DNA from: Pseudomonas sp. CCI4.2 | GTDB taxonomy: Bacteria; Pseudomonadota; Gammaproteobacteria; Pseudomonadales; Pseudomonadaceae | Reading direction: 5' to 3' | DNA: 64,000 bases | Assembly (NCBI RefSeq): GCF_034350045.1 | Contig: NZ_CP133781.1 | Location: 689,001-753,000 of the forward strand | Position numbers and translations under genes: made by a program | Notes under the pieces: model-generated | Database searches by the model: none | What the model was told of the DNA's origin: nothing | What the model saw: only the letters and a program-made list of their open reading frames with translations | Part shown: one piece after another, positions 48,507-58,150 of the stretch | Layout: each line of letters begins with the position of its first letter | Numbering within the stretch: the first letter of the stretch is position 1

Positions 48507-48573
48507 ATAGAGAGAGTTCTTACTGAGTCGGGTTCGAGATCATGAGTGGAAGTTCTTGAAACTCTTCTTCTAC

Positions 48574-48600
48574 TTATCGGCGTAAGTGCGCCAGACTATA
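48574..48600 (-). promoter_or_regulatory. Sigma-28 (FliA) promoter of motAB
   Basis: On the minus strand TATAGTCT, an 11-base spacer and GCCGATAA are seen. The -10 is identical to the FliA consensus GCCGATAA and the -35 matches TAAAGTTT at six of eight positions with the exact N11 spacing. It lies about 70 bases upstream of motA, as expected for a late flagellar operon. Confidence 0.8.
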
Positions 48601-48713
48601 GCCAGTTCAGGCGAAAAGCCAGTTCGACCCTTGTAGCAGGGTGCTCGCGCTGACATGCCATGCATGCCGCATCCGATAATGTCCTAAACGATTAGCTGTA
48701 CAGGCCGCCTGCA

Positions 48714-50249
48714 ATGCCACCAGAAACTTCAGCACCGCTTCCCGTTCCGCGCACCCTTGATGCATGGCACAAACAGTTGGACGGGATTCGCCTGCCGGTA
48801 CCCATTAATAGCCACACTCAAGTGCTGAGTGCGCTCGGTGATAGCCGCCGTTCGCTGCGCGATATCGCCGAGTTGATGCAGGAAAGCCCGTCGCTGGTTC
48901 TCAGCGTCTTGCGCGAGGTCAACCATCACAGCATTGGCTTGAGCGAGCCTGCGGAAAGCCTCGAGGTGGCTATTAATCGTCTAGGTCTGAAGCGCACTGA
49001 AGAACTGCTGCAACGTTTGCCTGCGCTGGAAATAGAGGATATCTCGCCGAGCTTGCGGCAATTCCAGATGATCAGTCAGCACGCGATGCAGCAAGCCAAC
49101 GGGCTGTTCGCCGGTCGTCTGGCGCGGCTTTGGCAGGACATTCATTGGGGCAGCCTGCTGTTTTTATCGCCGCTCTGGCCAATGGCCGTTGCACACCCAA
49201 AGCTGCTTGAAGAATGGGAGCTGCGGGTGATTCACAAAGGTGAGTCGGCGCGCATTGTCGAAAACGCATTATTCGGCGTAAGCCTGCTCAAGCTGTGCCA
49301 AGTGCTCGCAGTGGCCTGGCGGCTGCCAATATGGGTAACTCAGGGCTACAGCGCGCTGATCAACGAACGCCGACTGTTGGTCAAGTCGCTGCATATTGCT
49401 CGCGACCACCTTAATCCACTGCGACAACGGCAACGCCTCGACGCTGACCCCGAACTGCGCCGCTGGCTCAACCAGCCTGCCAATACGATCCTGCTCGCCA
49501 ATGGCATCGCATTGTCTGCACAACAAGCCTGGGACGGTCCGCACAGCCTGCGCTGGCAGATGCTGACCAGCCTGTACCTGCAAGTCTCGCTGGATGACGT
49601 GCAGCAACAAGTCCACCAACAAGCGGTACAAAGTGCTCGAAAACACTTCGCGACGGGGCTCTGGCACCCTGCCGAAGCACTCATATGGCCTGCGGACACA
49701 CGGCGAATTCATCGCGGCCTGTTACCCGCACCGCCGCCTTCGGCCGAAGCGCTGCATTTGTGGCGAAAGTATTGCACTGAGTTACTGGAAGAGCCGAGCC
49801 GCTTCAACAATGCCATGCACCTCACAACGCTTGCCCGAGACGCACTGGTGGCCTGCGGCATGCAGCGCCTGATGCTGCTGATGATTGACCGCAATATGAC
49901 GGTTTTGCGTGTTCAGCAAATTGCCGGCTTGGACAAGGACGCCATGCACCTGACCTTGGACATTGCTGAGAGCACGGTATTGCAACGCTTGCTGGCTCAA
50001 CCGACCCAGTTGCGTCTGACGCCTGCCAACACCGCTCAATTTTCGGCGCTGCTGCCCGTCAGGCTAAAAAGCCTGTTCACCGGCGAACACTTACTGTTGC
50101 GCTCGCTCAGCAGTAATGAGCGGGTGGTCATGCTGGTGTTCGCGGATCAGGGCGGCGGGCCGTTCTCGGAAATCAGCGTCCAAGCATTCGGCAAAACCTC
50201 GCAATGCATTGAGCGGGCACTGAGCAGCTTCAGCAGCCGCAAGGCCTGA
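48714..50249 (+). CDS. HDOD-domain protein
   Basis: The 511-residue cytoplasmic protein has an N-terminal HDOD domain (LRDIAELMQESPSLVLSVLR; LEVAINRLGLKRTEELLQRL), a non-catalytic relative of HD phosphohydrolases used in signalling. The C-terminal part (about 350-505) looks GAF-like (ALVACGMQRLMLLMIDRNMT; VMLVFADQGG), which is a weaker call. It is divergent from motA with a 207-base gap. A role in motility or c-di-GMP signalling is suggested by position and domain but not shown. Confidence 0.8.
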   Translation: MPPETSAPLPVPRTLDAWHKQLDGIRLPVPINSHTQVLSALGDSRRSLRDIAELMQESPSLVLSVLREVNHHSIGLSEPAESLEVAINRLGLKRTEELLQRLPALEIEDISPSLRQFQMISQHAMQQANGLFAGRLARLWQDIHWGSLLFLSPLWPMAVAHPKLLEEWELRVIHKGESARIVENALFGVSLLKLCQVLAVAWRLPIWVTQGYSALINERRLLVKSLHIARDHLNPLRQRQRLDADPELRRWLNQPANTILLANGIALSAQQAWDGPHSLRWQMLTSLYLQVSLDDVQQQVHQQAVQSARKHFATGLWHPAEALIWPADTRRIHRGLLPAPPPSAEALHLWRKYCTELLEEPSRFNNAMHLTTLARDALVACGMQRLMLLMIDRNMTVLRVQQIAGLDKDAMHLTLDIAESTVLQRLLAQPTQLRLTPANTAQFSALLPVRLKSLFTGEHLLLRSLSSNERVVMLVFADQGGGPFSEISVQAFGKTSQCIERALSSFSSRKA

Positions 50250-50432
50250 TCGCTTAAATAGCTGACCCTCTGTAGGCGCGAATTTTTTCGCGATGCGGTT
50301 TACCTGACATACCGCGTGAACGCCTTCTTCAACACATTGGCTCAACAGGGATTTAGGTCGGCCCCGCGCGGCATCGCAGACGAAGCGGGATCTCGTACGC
50401 TACAATTCGCCTCTTTTTTCTGGAGACCTCAC

Positions 50433-51248
50433 ATGTCTGAATTCTCTAGCTTGCCGTTAGTCATTGAGCCCTGCGACTTGCTCTCCCGTCTTGACGCGCC
50501 AGAGTTGATCCTCGTCGACCTGACCAGCAGCGCTCGCTATGGCGCCGGACATATTCCAGGCGCACGTTTTGTCGACCCAAAACGAACCCAGCAGGGTCAA
50601 GCTCCAGCGCCGGGGTTGTTGCCGTCGCACGCCCAACTGGAAGTGTTGTTTGGCGAGCTAGGGCATAATCCCAACGCGGTCTATGTGGTCTACGACGACG
50701 AAGGCGGCGGATGGGCCGGACGTTTCATTTGGCTACTGGATGTCATTGGCCACTCGCAGTACCACTATGTGGATGGCGGGCTGCACGCTTGGCTGGGTGA
50801 ACAACTGCCTCTGTCGACCGAGGTCCCGGCGAACGTCGGCGGCCCTGTCCCTCTGACCTTGCACAGCGAACCCACCGCAACCCGGGAATATTTGCAAAGC
50901 CGTTTGGGCGCGACTGATCTGGCTATCTGGGATGCGCGCGGACCCACCGAATACTCTGGCGAAAAAGTCCTTGCGGCCAAAGCTGGCCACGTCCCAGGGG
51001 CAGTGAACTTCGAGTGGACTGCTGGCATGGATACGTCGCGCAATTTGCGAATCCGCAAAGACATGCCGCAGATTCTCGAAAAGCTCGGCATTACTCCGGA
51101 CAAAGAAGTAATTACCCACTGCCAGACCCACCATCGCTCGGGCTTTACCTATCTGGTGGCCAAGGCGCTGGGCTATCCACGCGTAAAAGGCTATGCCGGC
51201 TCTTGGGGCGAATGGGGCAACCATCCTGATACCCCGGTCGAGAAATAA
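50433..51248 (+). CDS. rhdA: Rhodanese-type thiosulfate sulfurtransferase RhdA
   Basis: The 271-residue protein is a tandem rhodanese; the first domain is inactive and the second has the active loop CQTHHRSG with Cys230, the same number and loop I recall for Azotobacter vinelandii RhdA. It transfers sulfane sulfur from thiosulfate to cyanide or other acceptors. The start at 50433 has TGGAG upstream; the open frame to 50316 crosses the promoter region. It precedes psd by about 50 bases, the pseudomonad order. Confidence 0.95.
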   Translation: MSEFSSLPLVIEPCDLLSRLDAPELILVDLTSSARYGAGHIPGARFVDPKRTQQGQAPAPGLLPSHAQLEVLFGELGHNPNAVYVVYDDEGGGWAGRFIWLLDVIGHSQYHYVDGGLHAWLGEQLPLSTEVPANVGGPVPLTLHSEPTATREYLQSRLGATDLAIWDARGPTEYSGEKVLAAKAGHVPGAVNFEWTAGMDTSRNLRIRKDMPQILEKLGITPDKEVITHCQTHHRSGFTYLVAKALGYPRVKGYAGSWGEWGNHPDTPVEK

Positions 51249-51298
51249 AACACGCTGCAGACTGTGGCTATTCATTAAAGAACACGTTAGGAAATGTG

Positions 51299-52162
51299 AT
51301 GAAACAGCGTTTGTTTATCTTCAGCCAATATTTGCTGCCGCACCACCTGCTGTCCCGCCTGGCCGGCTGCGTGGCCGAGTGCCGGGTCCGCTGGTTTAAA
51401 AATGCCTTCACCGCGTGGTTCGCTCGGCGCTATCAGGTAGACATGTCGCAAGCACTGGTTGAAGACCTGACCGCTTACGACCACTTCAACGACTTCTTCA
51501 CTCGTGCCTTGAAGCCAGGCGCTCGACCGCTGGATCAAACCTGGGGCGCAATTCTCAGCCCTGCTGATGGTGCCATCAGTCAACTGGGGCCTATTGAGCA
51601 TGGCCGGATTTTCCAGGCCAAGGGTCACAGCTTCAGCGTACTCGAGCTGTTGGGCGGCGATGCCAGTCTTTCTGCCCCTTTCATGGGCGGCGATTTCGCG
51701 ACGGTCTATCTGTCACCAAAAGACTACCACCGCGTACACATGCCGCTGGCTGGCACGTTGCGTGAAATGGTTTACGTCCCTGGACGCATCTTCTCGGTCA
51801 ATCAGACCACAGCCGAAAACGTTCCGGAGTTATTTGCCCGCAACGAGCGCGTCGTCTGCGTGTTCGATACCGAGTGTGGTCCGATGGCCGTCGTCCTGGT
51901 GGGCGCGATGATCGTTGCCTCGATCGAAACGGTATGGGCCGGTCTGGTCACACCGCCCAAGCGCGAACTGAAAACAGTGCGCTACGACGAAGCCGCTCGC
52001 GCTCCGATTCATTTGGAAAAAGGCGCAGAGCTTGGGCGCTTCAAGCTCGGCTCCACTGCCATCGTGTTGTTTGGGCCAAATCAAATGAAATGGGCCGACC
52101 GATTGGGCGCACTCAGTCCGGTGCAGATGGGTCAAGCGTTGGGTCAGGCTACTCAGGCGTGA
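51299..52162 (+). CDS. psd: Phosphatidylserine decarboxylase proenzyme
   Basis: The 287-residue proenzyme has the self-cleavage motif LGST at 250-253, with Ser252 becoming the pyruvoyl group, and the triad partners Asp90 and His147. The N terminus is hydrophobic and anchors it to the inner membrane. It makes phosphatidylethanolamine. ATG 51299 with TTAGGAA upstream is preferred over the adjacent GTG at 51296. Confidence 0.97.
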   Translation: MKQRLFIFSQYLLPHHLLSRLAGCVAECRVRWFKNAFTAWFARRYQVDMSQALVEDLTAYDHFNDFFTRALKPGARPLDQTWGAILSPADGAISQLGPIEHGRIFQAKGHSFSVLELLGGDASLSAPFMGGDFATVYLSPKDYHRVHMPLAGTLREMVYVPGRIFSVNQTTAENVPELFARNERVVCVFDTECGPMAVVLVGAMIVASIETVWAGLVTPPKRELKTVRYDEAARAPIHLEKGAELGRFKLGSTAIVLFGPNQMKWADRLGALSPVQMGQALGQATQA

Positions 52163-52197
52163 CATCAACTCACTCCCTTAGCGGCCTCACCCCGATA

Positions 52198-52221
52198 GGC
52201 TGGCAGGGCAACCCGCCAGCC
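52198..52221 (+). terminator. Hairpin after psd
   Basis: GGCTGGC and GCCAGCC form a seven-base stem 36 bases past the psd stop. There is no T run, so it may act as an mRNA 3' stabiliser instead. Confidence 0.4.
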
Positions 52222-52348
52222 GTCATGGATAAATGGCTATCGAAAGCTGTCAGCGCACGCCGATGCTGCTAGAGTCGGTCGTCGGACATGGCTTTGTTCA
52301 GAATGAGCAACCGCTCGAGCCATTGCGTGATTGGAGTTTCCCGAGCAA

Positions 52349-54136
52349 ATGAGTAATTCAAGCCTTCATCTGTCGTTGCGCGCACCTACGCCGTCGCCTA
52401 CGCAGTTGAGCCTGTCGTTTTGTGAACCGACCCCACGCGACTTGAAACGCTGGATTGCCGTCCTGCCCAAAGCCAACCTTGGTGAAACAGCTCGTTTGCT
52501 CTATCAGGCGCTGGGCGAACTTAACCATTTGCTAACACCCAGCGAAAATCGCCTGCAACTGCTCGAACTGCTGCGCCCAGAGGTCTATTACGTCTGCAAG
52601 AACCTTGAGCGGCACTTCCTCAGCCAGGCCATCGTGCTCGACGAGCGCCCGCGCAAAGTCGCCAACCTGTGCCAGGCACTGCAAAACCAGCTGGCGGCGG
52701 GCTACAAACAGATCATCGTACGCATCTCGCCGCGGTTCTCCAAAGACCGCACCACGCTGCTGGCCACAGCGACGCAACGTGCCTTGCACAGCCTCAATGG
52801 CACACTGATTCGAGCGAGCCAGTTGTATTGCCCCGTGCCGGAAGGCTTGTGGCTGGAGCTACATCAGATTTATCTGATAGCTCGCCATCATCATTTGCAA
52901 AACATTGCGATACCCGACCCTCTTGCCAGCCACACCAAAACGCTGAGCACCGAACAAACTTATGTAGTGGCTGTATTGCTGGGTTGCTCTCGCTGCAATC
53001 AAATGCGTCAGCTCAATATTGGTCGGCTCGCTGAGGTCCTGGAGCCTTGGAGCCGTCTGGTAAAACTGCAATCTCCCGCTGAGGCGACCAGCCTGTTCGC
53101 TGTGGCGCAGGATGTTGATGCCCCACCGCGCTATAAATCGTTGTATCTCGATCAGCAATTACCGAGTCTGCTGGGTATCAATCCACTGACACTGGCGGCA
53201 ACCATCAAGGGTTACCTCGATTTACCGGTGGATAAGCGCGCAGGCTCAGAGCTACTGGTACCACACGGTTTCTCTCTCGACCTGCTGCAACACCTCTCGG
53301 CGGCGTGGGGCGACGTTTCGGAAAGAACGTTCCAGCGCACCGCGGGCCAAGGTCTTCTCACGCTGTGTATCGGCATGAGTGCGCTGCACTACTACCTTGG
53401 CGGACAAAAGTCGTTCAGCGAAATGCTTAAAATTCCTGCTGCCAACAAGGCGGCGCAGTTTCATACCCAACTCTCGATTACCGCGACGCCCGATGTTTGG
53501 TCAGCCGCTTTCGACGGCGCCCGCGAATCGTCCGCGCACCCCTACGAAGAAATTGAGTACGAATATGTCGAAGCGGACGGCGGTGATTTAGCATCGAACG
53601 CTCAGCATTCATTCCCGACTTTTGCGCTAAGCGTCATCAACCATAGTCCCGGCGGCTATTGTTTGGCGTGGCCTAAAGAAGTACCTAGCCAATTGCAGGC
53701 CGGAGAAATGGTCGGCATCCAGGATGGCAGCGGGCAAGGCTGGAGCATCGCCGTCGTGCGCTGGATTCGTCAGGTACGTAGCGGTGGTACGCAAATGGGC
53801 ATTGAGTTGGTGGCACCCTTTGCCCAGCCCTGCGGCTTGCAATTGATGCGCAACACCGACCCCGCCAGCCCGTATTTGCGCGCGTTATTACTGCCGGAAG
53901 TGCGGGCAATCGATCAGCCAGCGACCTTGCTTGCGCCACGATTACCCTTTCAGGAAGGCCTGAGCGTCATGATCAATAACAGCGGCGACGAGCATCGCGC
54001 AGCCTTGGGCAAACGCCGCACAGGCACAGGCAGTTTCAACCAGTTCGAATATAAAACCATCGAACTGCCGCGCAAGCCTCAGTCGCTCGAAACCGCACAG
54101 GAAGAAGAGTTCGATTCGTTGTGGACATTACTTTGA
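52349..54136 (+). CDS. PilZ-like domain protein (PA4958-type), function unknown
   Basis: The 595-residue protein has a long helical N-terminal part (about 30-390) that I cannot assign, an acidic linker (EEIEYEYVEADGGD), and a C-terminal PilZ-like region. That region has NHSPGG near 431-436, fitting the (D/N)xSxxG half of the c-di-GMP motif, and WSIAVVRWIRQ plus MGIELVAP. The RxxxR half is not seen in front of it, so binding of c-di-GMP is doubtful. In P. aeruginosa the similarly placed gene is followed by fimX before serB; here serB follows directly. ATG 52349 is chosen over TTG 52331. Confidence 0.7.
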   Translation: MSNSSLHLSLRAPTPSPTQLSLSFCEPTPRDLKRWIAVLPKANLGETARLLYQALGELNHLLTPSENRLQLLELLRPEVYYVCKNLERHFLSQAIVLDERPRKVANLCQALQNQLAAGYKQIIVRISPRFSKDRTTLLATATQRALHSLNGTLIRASQLYCPVPEGLWLELHQIYLIARHHHLQNIAIPDPLASHTKTLSTEQTYVVAVLLGCSRCNQMRQLNIGRLAEVLEPWSRLVKLQSPAEATSLFAVAQDVDAPPRYKSLYLDQQLPSLLGINPLTLAATIKGYLDLPVDKRAGSELLVPHGFSLDLLQHLSAAWGDVSERTFQRTAGQGLLTLCIGMSALHYYLGGQKSFSEMLKIPAANKAAQFHTQLSITATPDVWSAAFDGARESSAHPYEEIEYEYVEADGGDLASNAQHSFPTFALSVINHSPGGYCLAWPKEVPSQLQAGEMVGIQDGSGQGWSIAVVRWIRQVRSGGTQMGIELVAPFAQPCGLQLMRNTDPASPYLRALLLPEVRAIDQPATLLAPRLPFQEGLSVMINNSGDEHRAALGKRRTGTGSFNQFEYKTIELPRKPQSLETAQEEEFDSLWTLL

Positions 54137-54173
54137 TCGATCATGCGGTGTCGCCAGAACACCGCTGTATTGA

Positions 54174-55388
54174 TCAAACTCGGCCGTCACGATCCCGGAA
54201 ACCCAGCAAGTAAAGAATCCCGTCCAGGCCCAGTGTCGAGATCGCCTGTTTGGCAGATTGCTTGACTAACGGCTTGGCCCTGAACGCCACGCCGAGACCG
54301 GCAATCGCCAGCATCGGCAGGTCATTGGCTCCATCTCCGACGGCAATGGTCTGCTCCAGACTCAAGCCTTCCTTTTGCGCCAATTCACGCAATAGGTCAG
54401 CTTTGCGCTGTGCATCGACAATAGGCTCAATGGCCACGCCAGTCACTTTGCCATCGACCACTTCCAGCTCATTTGCAAACACATAGTCGATGCCGAGCTT
54501 CGCTTGCAGCTGTTTTGCAAAGTACGTGAAACCACCCGATAAAATCGCCGTTTTGTAGCCCAGTCTTTTGAGCTCCGCGAACAATGTTTCGGCGCCTTCG
54601 GTCAGGCGCAACGAGGCGCCGATCTCATCCAGCACACTGACATCCAGCCCCTTGAGCAACGCCAGACGCTCTTTGAAACTGGCGCGAAAATCCAACTCGC
54701 CGCGCATCGCACGCTCCGTGATTTCGGACACCAACTCACCGATGCCGGCGGCCTTGGCCAGCTCGTCAATGACTTCGGCTTCGATCAGCGTCGAGTCCAT
54801 ATCAAACACTGCCAGACGCCGGTTACGTCGAAATAAAGAGTCCTGCTGAAAGGCGATGTCGACATTCAGCTCTTGGGCGACGCTCAGAAATTCAGCCTGC
54901 ATGGCTTTCGGGTCGGCAGGCTCGCCGCGCACCGAAAACTCAATGCAGCCTTTGCCCTTGTCAGCGGGCGTGTCCAACGGCATCCGCCCAGACAGCCGAT
55001 CGATCTGGTCGATATTCAAGCCGTATTTAGCCGTGATGGAGCTAACGCGCTGCAACTGCTCAGCCGTGACCTTACGTGTCAGCAACGTCACGATATGCCG
55101 CGCCTTGCCTTGGCCATCAACCCACTGCGCATAGTCGTCTTCGGACACGGCCGTGAACCGTACCTGCTGATCGAGTTTGTAGGCCGTGAATAAAATATCT
55201 TTAAGCACTGACGAACCTTGCTCGGTTCCCGGAATCTCAACCAAGATTCCAAACGACAACGTGTCGTGGATCACCGCCTGACCAATATCAAGAATGTTGA
55301 CTCCACCCTGGGCAAGTACCCCAGTGATGGCCGCAGTGAGACCAGGACGGTCTTCACCCGTGATGTTTATCAGGACGATTTCGCGCAA
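54174..55388 (-). CDS. serB: Phosphoserine phosphatase SerB with N-terminal ACT domains
   Basis: The 404-residue protein starts with an ACT domain (IVLINITGEDRPGLTAAITG) and a second ACT-like segment near 97-180. The HAD phosphatase domain has the nucleophile motif DMDST at 196-200, SGGFTYFAKQL and GDGANDLPML. It makes serine from phosphoserine, and ACT domains suggest amino-acid feedback. It is convergent with the PilZ-like gene. Confidence 0.96.
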   Translation of the reverse strand: MREIVLINITGEDRPGLTAAITGVLAQGGVNILDIGQAVIHDTLSFGILVEIPGTEQGSSVLKDILFTAYKLDQQVRFTAVSEDDYAQWVDGQGKARHIVTLLTRKVTAEQLQRVSSITAKYGLNIDQIDRLSGRMPLDTPADKGKGCIEFSVRGEPADPKAMQAEFLSVAQELNVDIAFQQDSLFRRNRRLAVFDMDSTLIEAEVIDELAKAAGIGELVSEITERAMRGELDFRASFKERLALLKGLDVSVLDEIGASLRLTEGAETLFAELKRLGYKTAILSGGFTYFAKQLQAKLGIDYVFANELEVVDGKVTGVAIEPIVDAQRKADLLRELAQKEGLSLEQTIAVGDGANDLPMLAIAGLGVAFRAKPLVKQSAKQAISTLGLDGILYLLGFRDRDGRV

Positions 55389-55518
55389 GGCGCACCCCCG
55401 CAGTGGAAAAAAACCGCATTCTAACCACTTTCAGTGACCATCGGGCACAGCGAGCGCTTTGCCGCTCAAGGGTCGGTCGTTATACTGCCCGGCAACTTCA
55501 CCAAAAGAGCCGTGCTCA

Positions 55519-57078
55519 GTGAACCGGCCCACGCCAGTTAAAACCGATAATTTTTTCCTACTGATCTTTCGGGCATTGCGCCACCGCCGTGTACCGCTTG
55601 CCTTGCGTATCGCCAGCCATAACGTGATCCTCGTCGCTTTGGCGCTGCTGATCTACGCCTGCGTCATGGGCCTGCAATTCAAGCAGGCCATGCACGAACA
55701 GGCGGACGCACTCGGCCAGGCCCTGACAACCCAGACAGCCACTTCCGCCACTGAGTTGCTGGTGTCCAACGACATCCTCAGCCTCAACGTGCTGCTAGGC
55801 AACCTGGTGAAAAACCCGCTAGTGGCTCATGCCGCTATTTATAGCGTGGATAACCGCATCCTTGCCGAAGCCGGAAATCGCCCGAAAAACGGACTCCTAG
55901 GTGAGTCAGAAGGGTTGTATGAAATCAAGATCACTTTCCAAGATGTGATGGCCGGGCACTTGCGCATCAGTCTGGACATGACTCAATTCCAGCAGCCGAT
56001 GACCATCAGTTTGCAAAGCATGGGTATTCTCAGCGGAATTTTACTGGCGCTGGCACTGGCACTGAGCTTGCGTCTTGGCCGTTATATTTCCACCCCGCTG
56101 CTGCAACTGCGCGTGTGGTTGCGGGACATCGACGAACACACGCCCGCTACTGACCGTCAAGATGAAATCGGTGACTTGGCTCGTCAGCTGCAAGCGTCTT
56201 TCGCTCCAGAACCTGCGGAGCCTGAGCCCATACCCGAACCTGAGCACGATGAAAGCGAAGGCCACGATCCGTACATCGAGACGGAAGACGACATTGAGCC
56301 CATGTTTGCCAGCGACGATCCGCACGACCGGGACTTTGACGAAGCACCCAAACCGCGCGTGCCGGCCTTAGTGCCTCGGCGTATCGTCGCCGAAGAAGAT
56401 GAAGAGGACGAAGAAGATCCGTTTGCGGATCTGCGCGACCACTCCACGCCGGCCCCGATGATCAGATCCGCAGTGAAAGCACCTGCTGCGCCGACTCAAC
56501 CTCAGCACAGTGCGGTCCTGGCGGTGCAGCTTGGCGCTCAAGATCAATTGCGTCGCTTACCCCGCGCACGACTGACCGATTTGCTACAACGCTACCGCGA
56601 CTGTATTGATCAGGCGGCCTCGCTCTATGAGGGCGAAGTGCAGACGTTGAATGACGGCAGCACACTGATGCTGTTTCACAGCCAAGAAAGCGGTGACGAC
56701 TACCTGACCAACGCGATTTGCTGCGGCGAACTGCTTCGGGCGCTGAGTCACGCCCTGCAAATAGAAGTCGCTGACAGCGGCATCACACTGCAATTGCAAT
56801 TGGGGCTGACACTGGGAGATGGCTTGTCCGGCCTCAGCCAAATCGACCTGCTGCTCACCGACACTGCACAAAGCGCGCTGGCCCTTTCGCAACACAGCCG
56901 TAATTTGCTGCTGGTTGAACGTAAGATCAATGATGACCCGCTGGTACGCCAGCGCGCCCGCATACGCCCTATCGCCAACCCTGAAGGCGCCTGCTGCGTC
57001 GAACGCCTGATGGAACCGTATCCGTCGATGCTCGAACGTCAACTGTCACGAATGCACGAGAGCCGTGGCAAGGTCTAA
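55519..57078 (+). CDS. AhpA/SMP_2 (YtjB) family membrane protein
   Basis: The 519-residue protein starts at GTG 55519, which gives VNRPTPVKTDNFFLLIFRAL. Membrane segments are at about 35-53 and 175-195, with a periplasmic sensor-like stretch between. A HAMP-like stretch follows, then a very acidic linker (about 229-310; Asp/Glu/Pro-rich) and a C-terminal globular part resembling a cyclase-like fold (TLMLFHSQESGDDYLTNAIC; LQLGLTLGDGLSG). SMP_2 proteins were first labelled haemolysin-like, and the true role is unclear. It is divergent from serB. Confidence 0.78.
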   Translation: MNRPTPVKTDNFFLLIFRALRHRRVPLALRIASHNVILVALALLIYACVMGLQFKQAMHEQADALGQALTTQTATSATELLVSNDILSLNVLLGNLVKNPLVAHAAIYSVDNRILAEAGNRPKNGLLGESEGLYEIKITFQDVMAGHLRISLDMTQFQQPMTISLQSMGILSGILLALALALSLRLGRYISTPLLQLRVWLRDIDEHTPATDRQDEIGDLARQLQASFAPEPAEPEPIPEPEHDESEGHDPYIETEDDIEPMFASDDPHDRDFDEAPKPRVPALVPRRIVAEEDEEDEEDPFADLRDHSTPAPMIRSAVKAPAAPTQPQHSAVLAVQLGAQDQLRRLPRARLTDLLQRYRDCIDQAASLYEGEVQTLNDGSTLMLFHSQESGDDYLTNAICCGELLRALSHALQIEVADSGITLQLQLGLTLGDGLSGLSQIDLLLTDTAQSALALSQHSRNLLLVERKINDDPLVRQRARIRPIANPEGACCVERLMEPYPSMLERQLSRMHESRGKV

Positions 57079-57087
57079 CCGCTTCGT

Positions 57088-57120
57088 CCGCCTCGCCAAC
57101 ACGTTGGCTCCTACAGATTT
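57088..57120. repeat. Single REP arm, GTAGGAGCCAAC family
   Basis: CCTCGCCAACACGTTGGCTC followed by CTACAG is one arm only; no matching upstream arm is present before the AhpA-like stop. Confidence 0.7.
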
Positions 57121-57214
57121 GCGTCATGCCTATCCTTTCCCGTAGCGAAGAGGAGCATCTTTTGATTCAACAGGTTATGCGGTGGTTGCCGAAGCGGCAG
57201 TGAAAATACTCAGT

Positions 57215-57244
57215 AAAAAAGCCCGCATCGCTGCGGGCTTTTTT
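57215..57244. terminator. Bidirectional terminator
   Basis: AAAAAAGCCCGC ATCGCT GCGGGCTTTTTT is a perfect stem with A and T runs. It serves the AhpA-like gene and the convergent PqiC-like gene. Confidence 0.93.
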
Positions 57245-57264
57245 ATGGTCATAAATCCGTTCGT

Positions 57265-57969
57265 TTAGAAGCGGAATATTTCCATGTCAGTACGAATCGG
57301 CGAAGCCATTGGCATCTTTGGTTTGTCTTGGTCTTTGTTGTTTCGGACTTGGGCGGGCGCTACTTTCTTCGGCTCGTCTATCGGCTGGTTTGCCAGCGGC
57401 TTGACTGCGACGGCCAGTTGATCGGCCAGACGCTGCAATAACACACCTTGAGCTTTCACTTGGGCGGCCGAGCTACCCAAATGCGGCTCTTCCATGTGAA
57501 TCAGCTTGGTGTCACGAACCTGGCCCTTTCGATCCAGCAAGCGCCATTGAGCGTCGAGAATGGCCGGCTGGTTCACGCCTGAATCAAGCCGGGTGATAGA
57601 CAGCACCACTTGCACGTCAGGGGTGAAACTGGTGGTGGCCGGGGCCAACACCACGCGCTGGCTGTCGAGTTTCCAAGCCAGTTGCCGCAGAAGCAGTTGA
57701 TCAATGTCTGAAGACAGACTGCCTGCCCAGCGACCGTCGGTCGATGCGATCAGGCTGCCATCTGGCTGACGCTGCAACAGCGTTTCACGTTGCAGGTAAT
57801 CGGCCACTGAAACGGGACCCAGTAAAACGGCCACTCCAGCACTTTGTTTAGGTTGACCCGGTTGCCCGGCGTCGAGCTGATAAAGAGACGTAGGTTGCTG
57901 AAGGCTGCAACCGACCAGGCCCAGCACGCCGGTCATTAACAATACAAAAGGAAGTCGCAAAAGATTCAT
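57265..57969 (-). CDS. PqiC-like (DUF330, ABC-type transport auxiliary) lipoprotein
   Basis: The 234-residue protein has a signal peptide with lipobox LVGC and Cys21 as the lipidated residue. The blocks TSLYQLDAG, LLGPVSVADYLQRETLLQR and SSDIDQLLLRQLAWKL match PqiC/YmbA. In E. coli PqiC works with the MCE proteins PqiA/PqiB in lipid transport between membranes. No pqiA or pqiB lies nearby, so this is an orphan. The C terminus is Lys/Pro-rich. ATG 57969 fixes the signal peptide. Confidence 0.85.
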   Translation of the reverse strand: MNLLRLPFVLLMTGVLGLVGCSLQQPTSLYQLDAGQPGQPKQSAGVAVLLGPVSVADYLQRETLLQRQPDGSLIASTDGRWAGSLSSDIDQLLLRQLAWKLDSQRVVLAPATTSFTPDVQVVLSITRLDSGVNQPAILDAQWRLLDRKGQVRDTKLIHMEEPHLGSSAAQVKAQGVLLQRLADQLAVAVKPLANQPIDEPKKVAPAQVRNNKDQDKPKMPMASPIRTDMEIFRF

Positions 57970-58150
57970 CGTCACATCCAGATAGCCGCCACAAGGCGGG
58001 TCACAGCCTAAAAAATACTCACAAAAATATGAAGGCACTCAGCCACGCTGGTGACTCAAGACCGCATATCATCCGTGAATATTGACTGTGACTCCAGCGA
58101 TTATGCGTCGATCTTCGCGTCAAAACGAAGACAAAGCGCCTAAATCGCTT

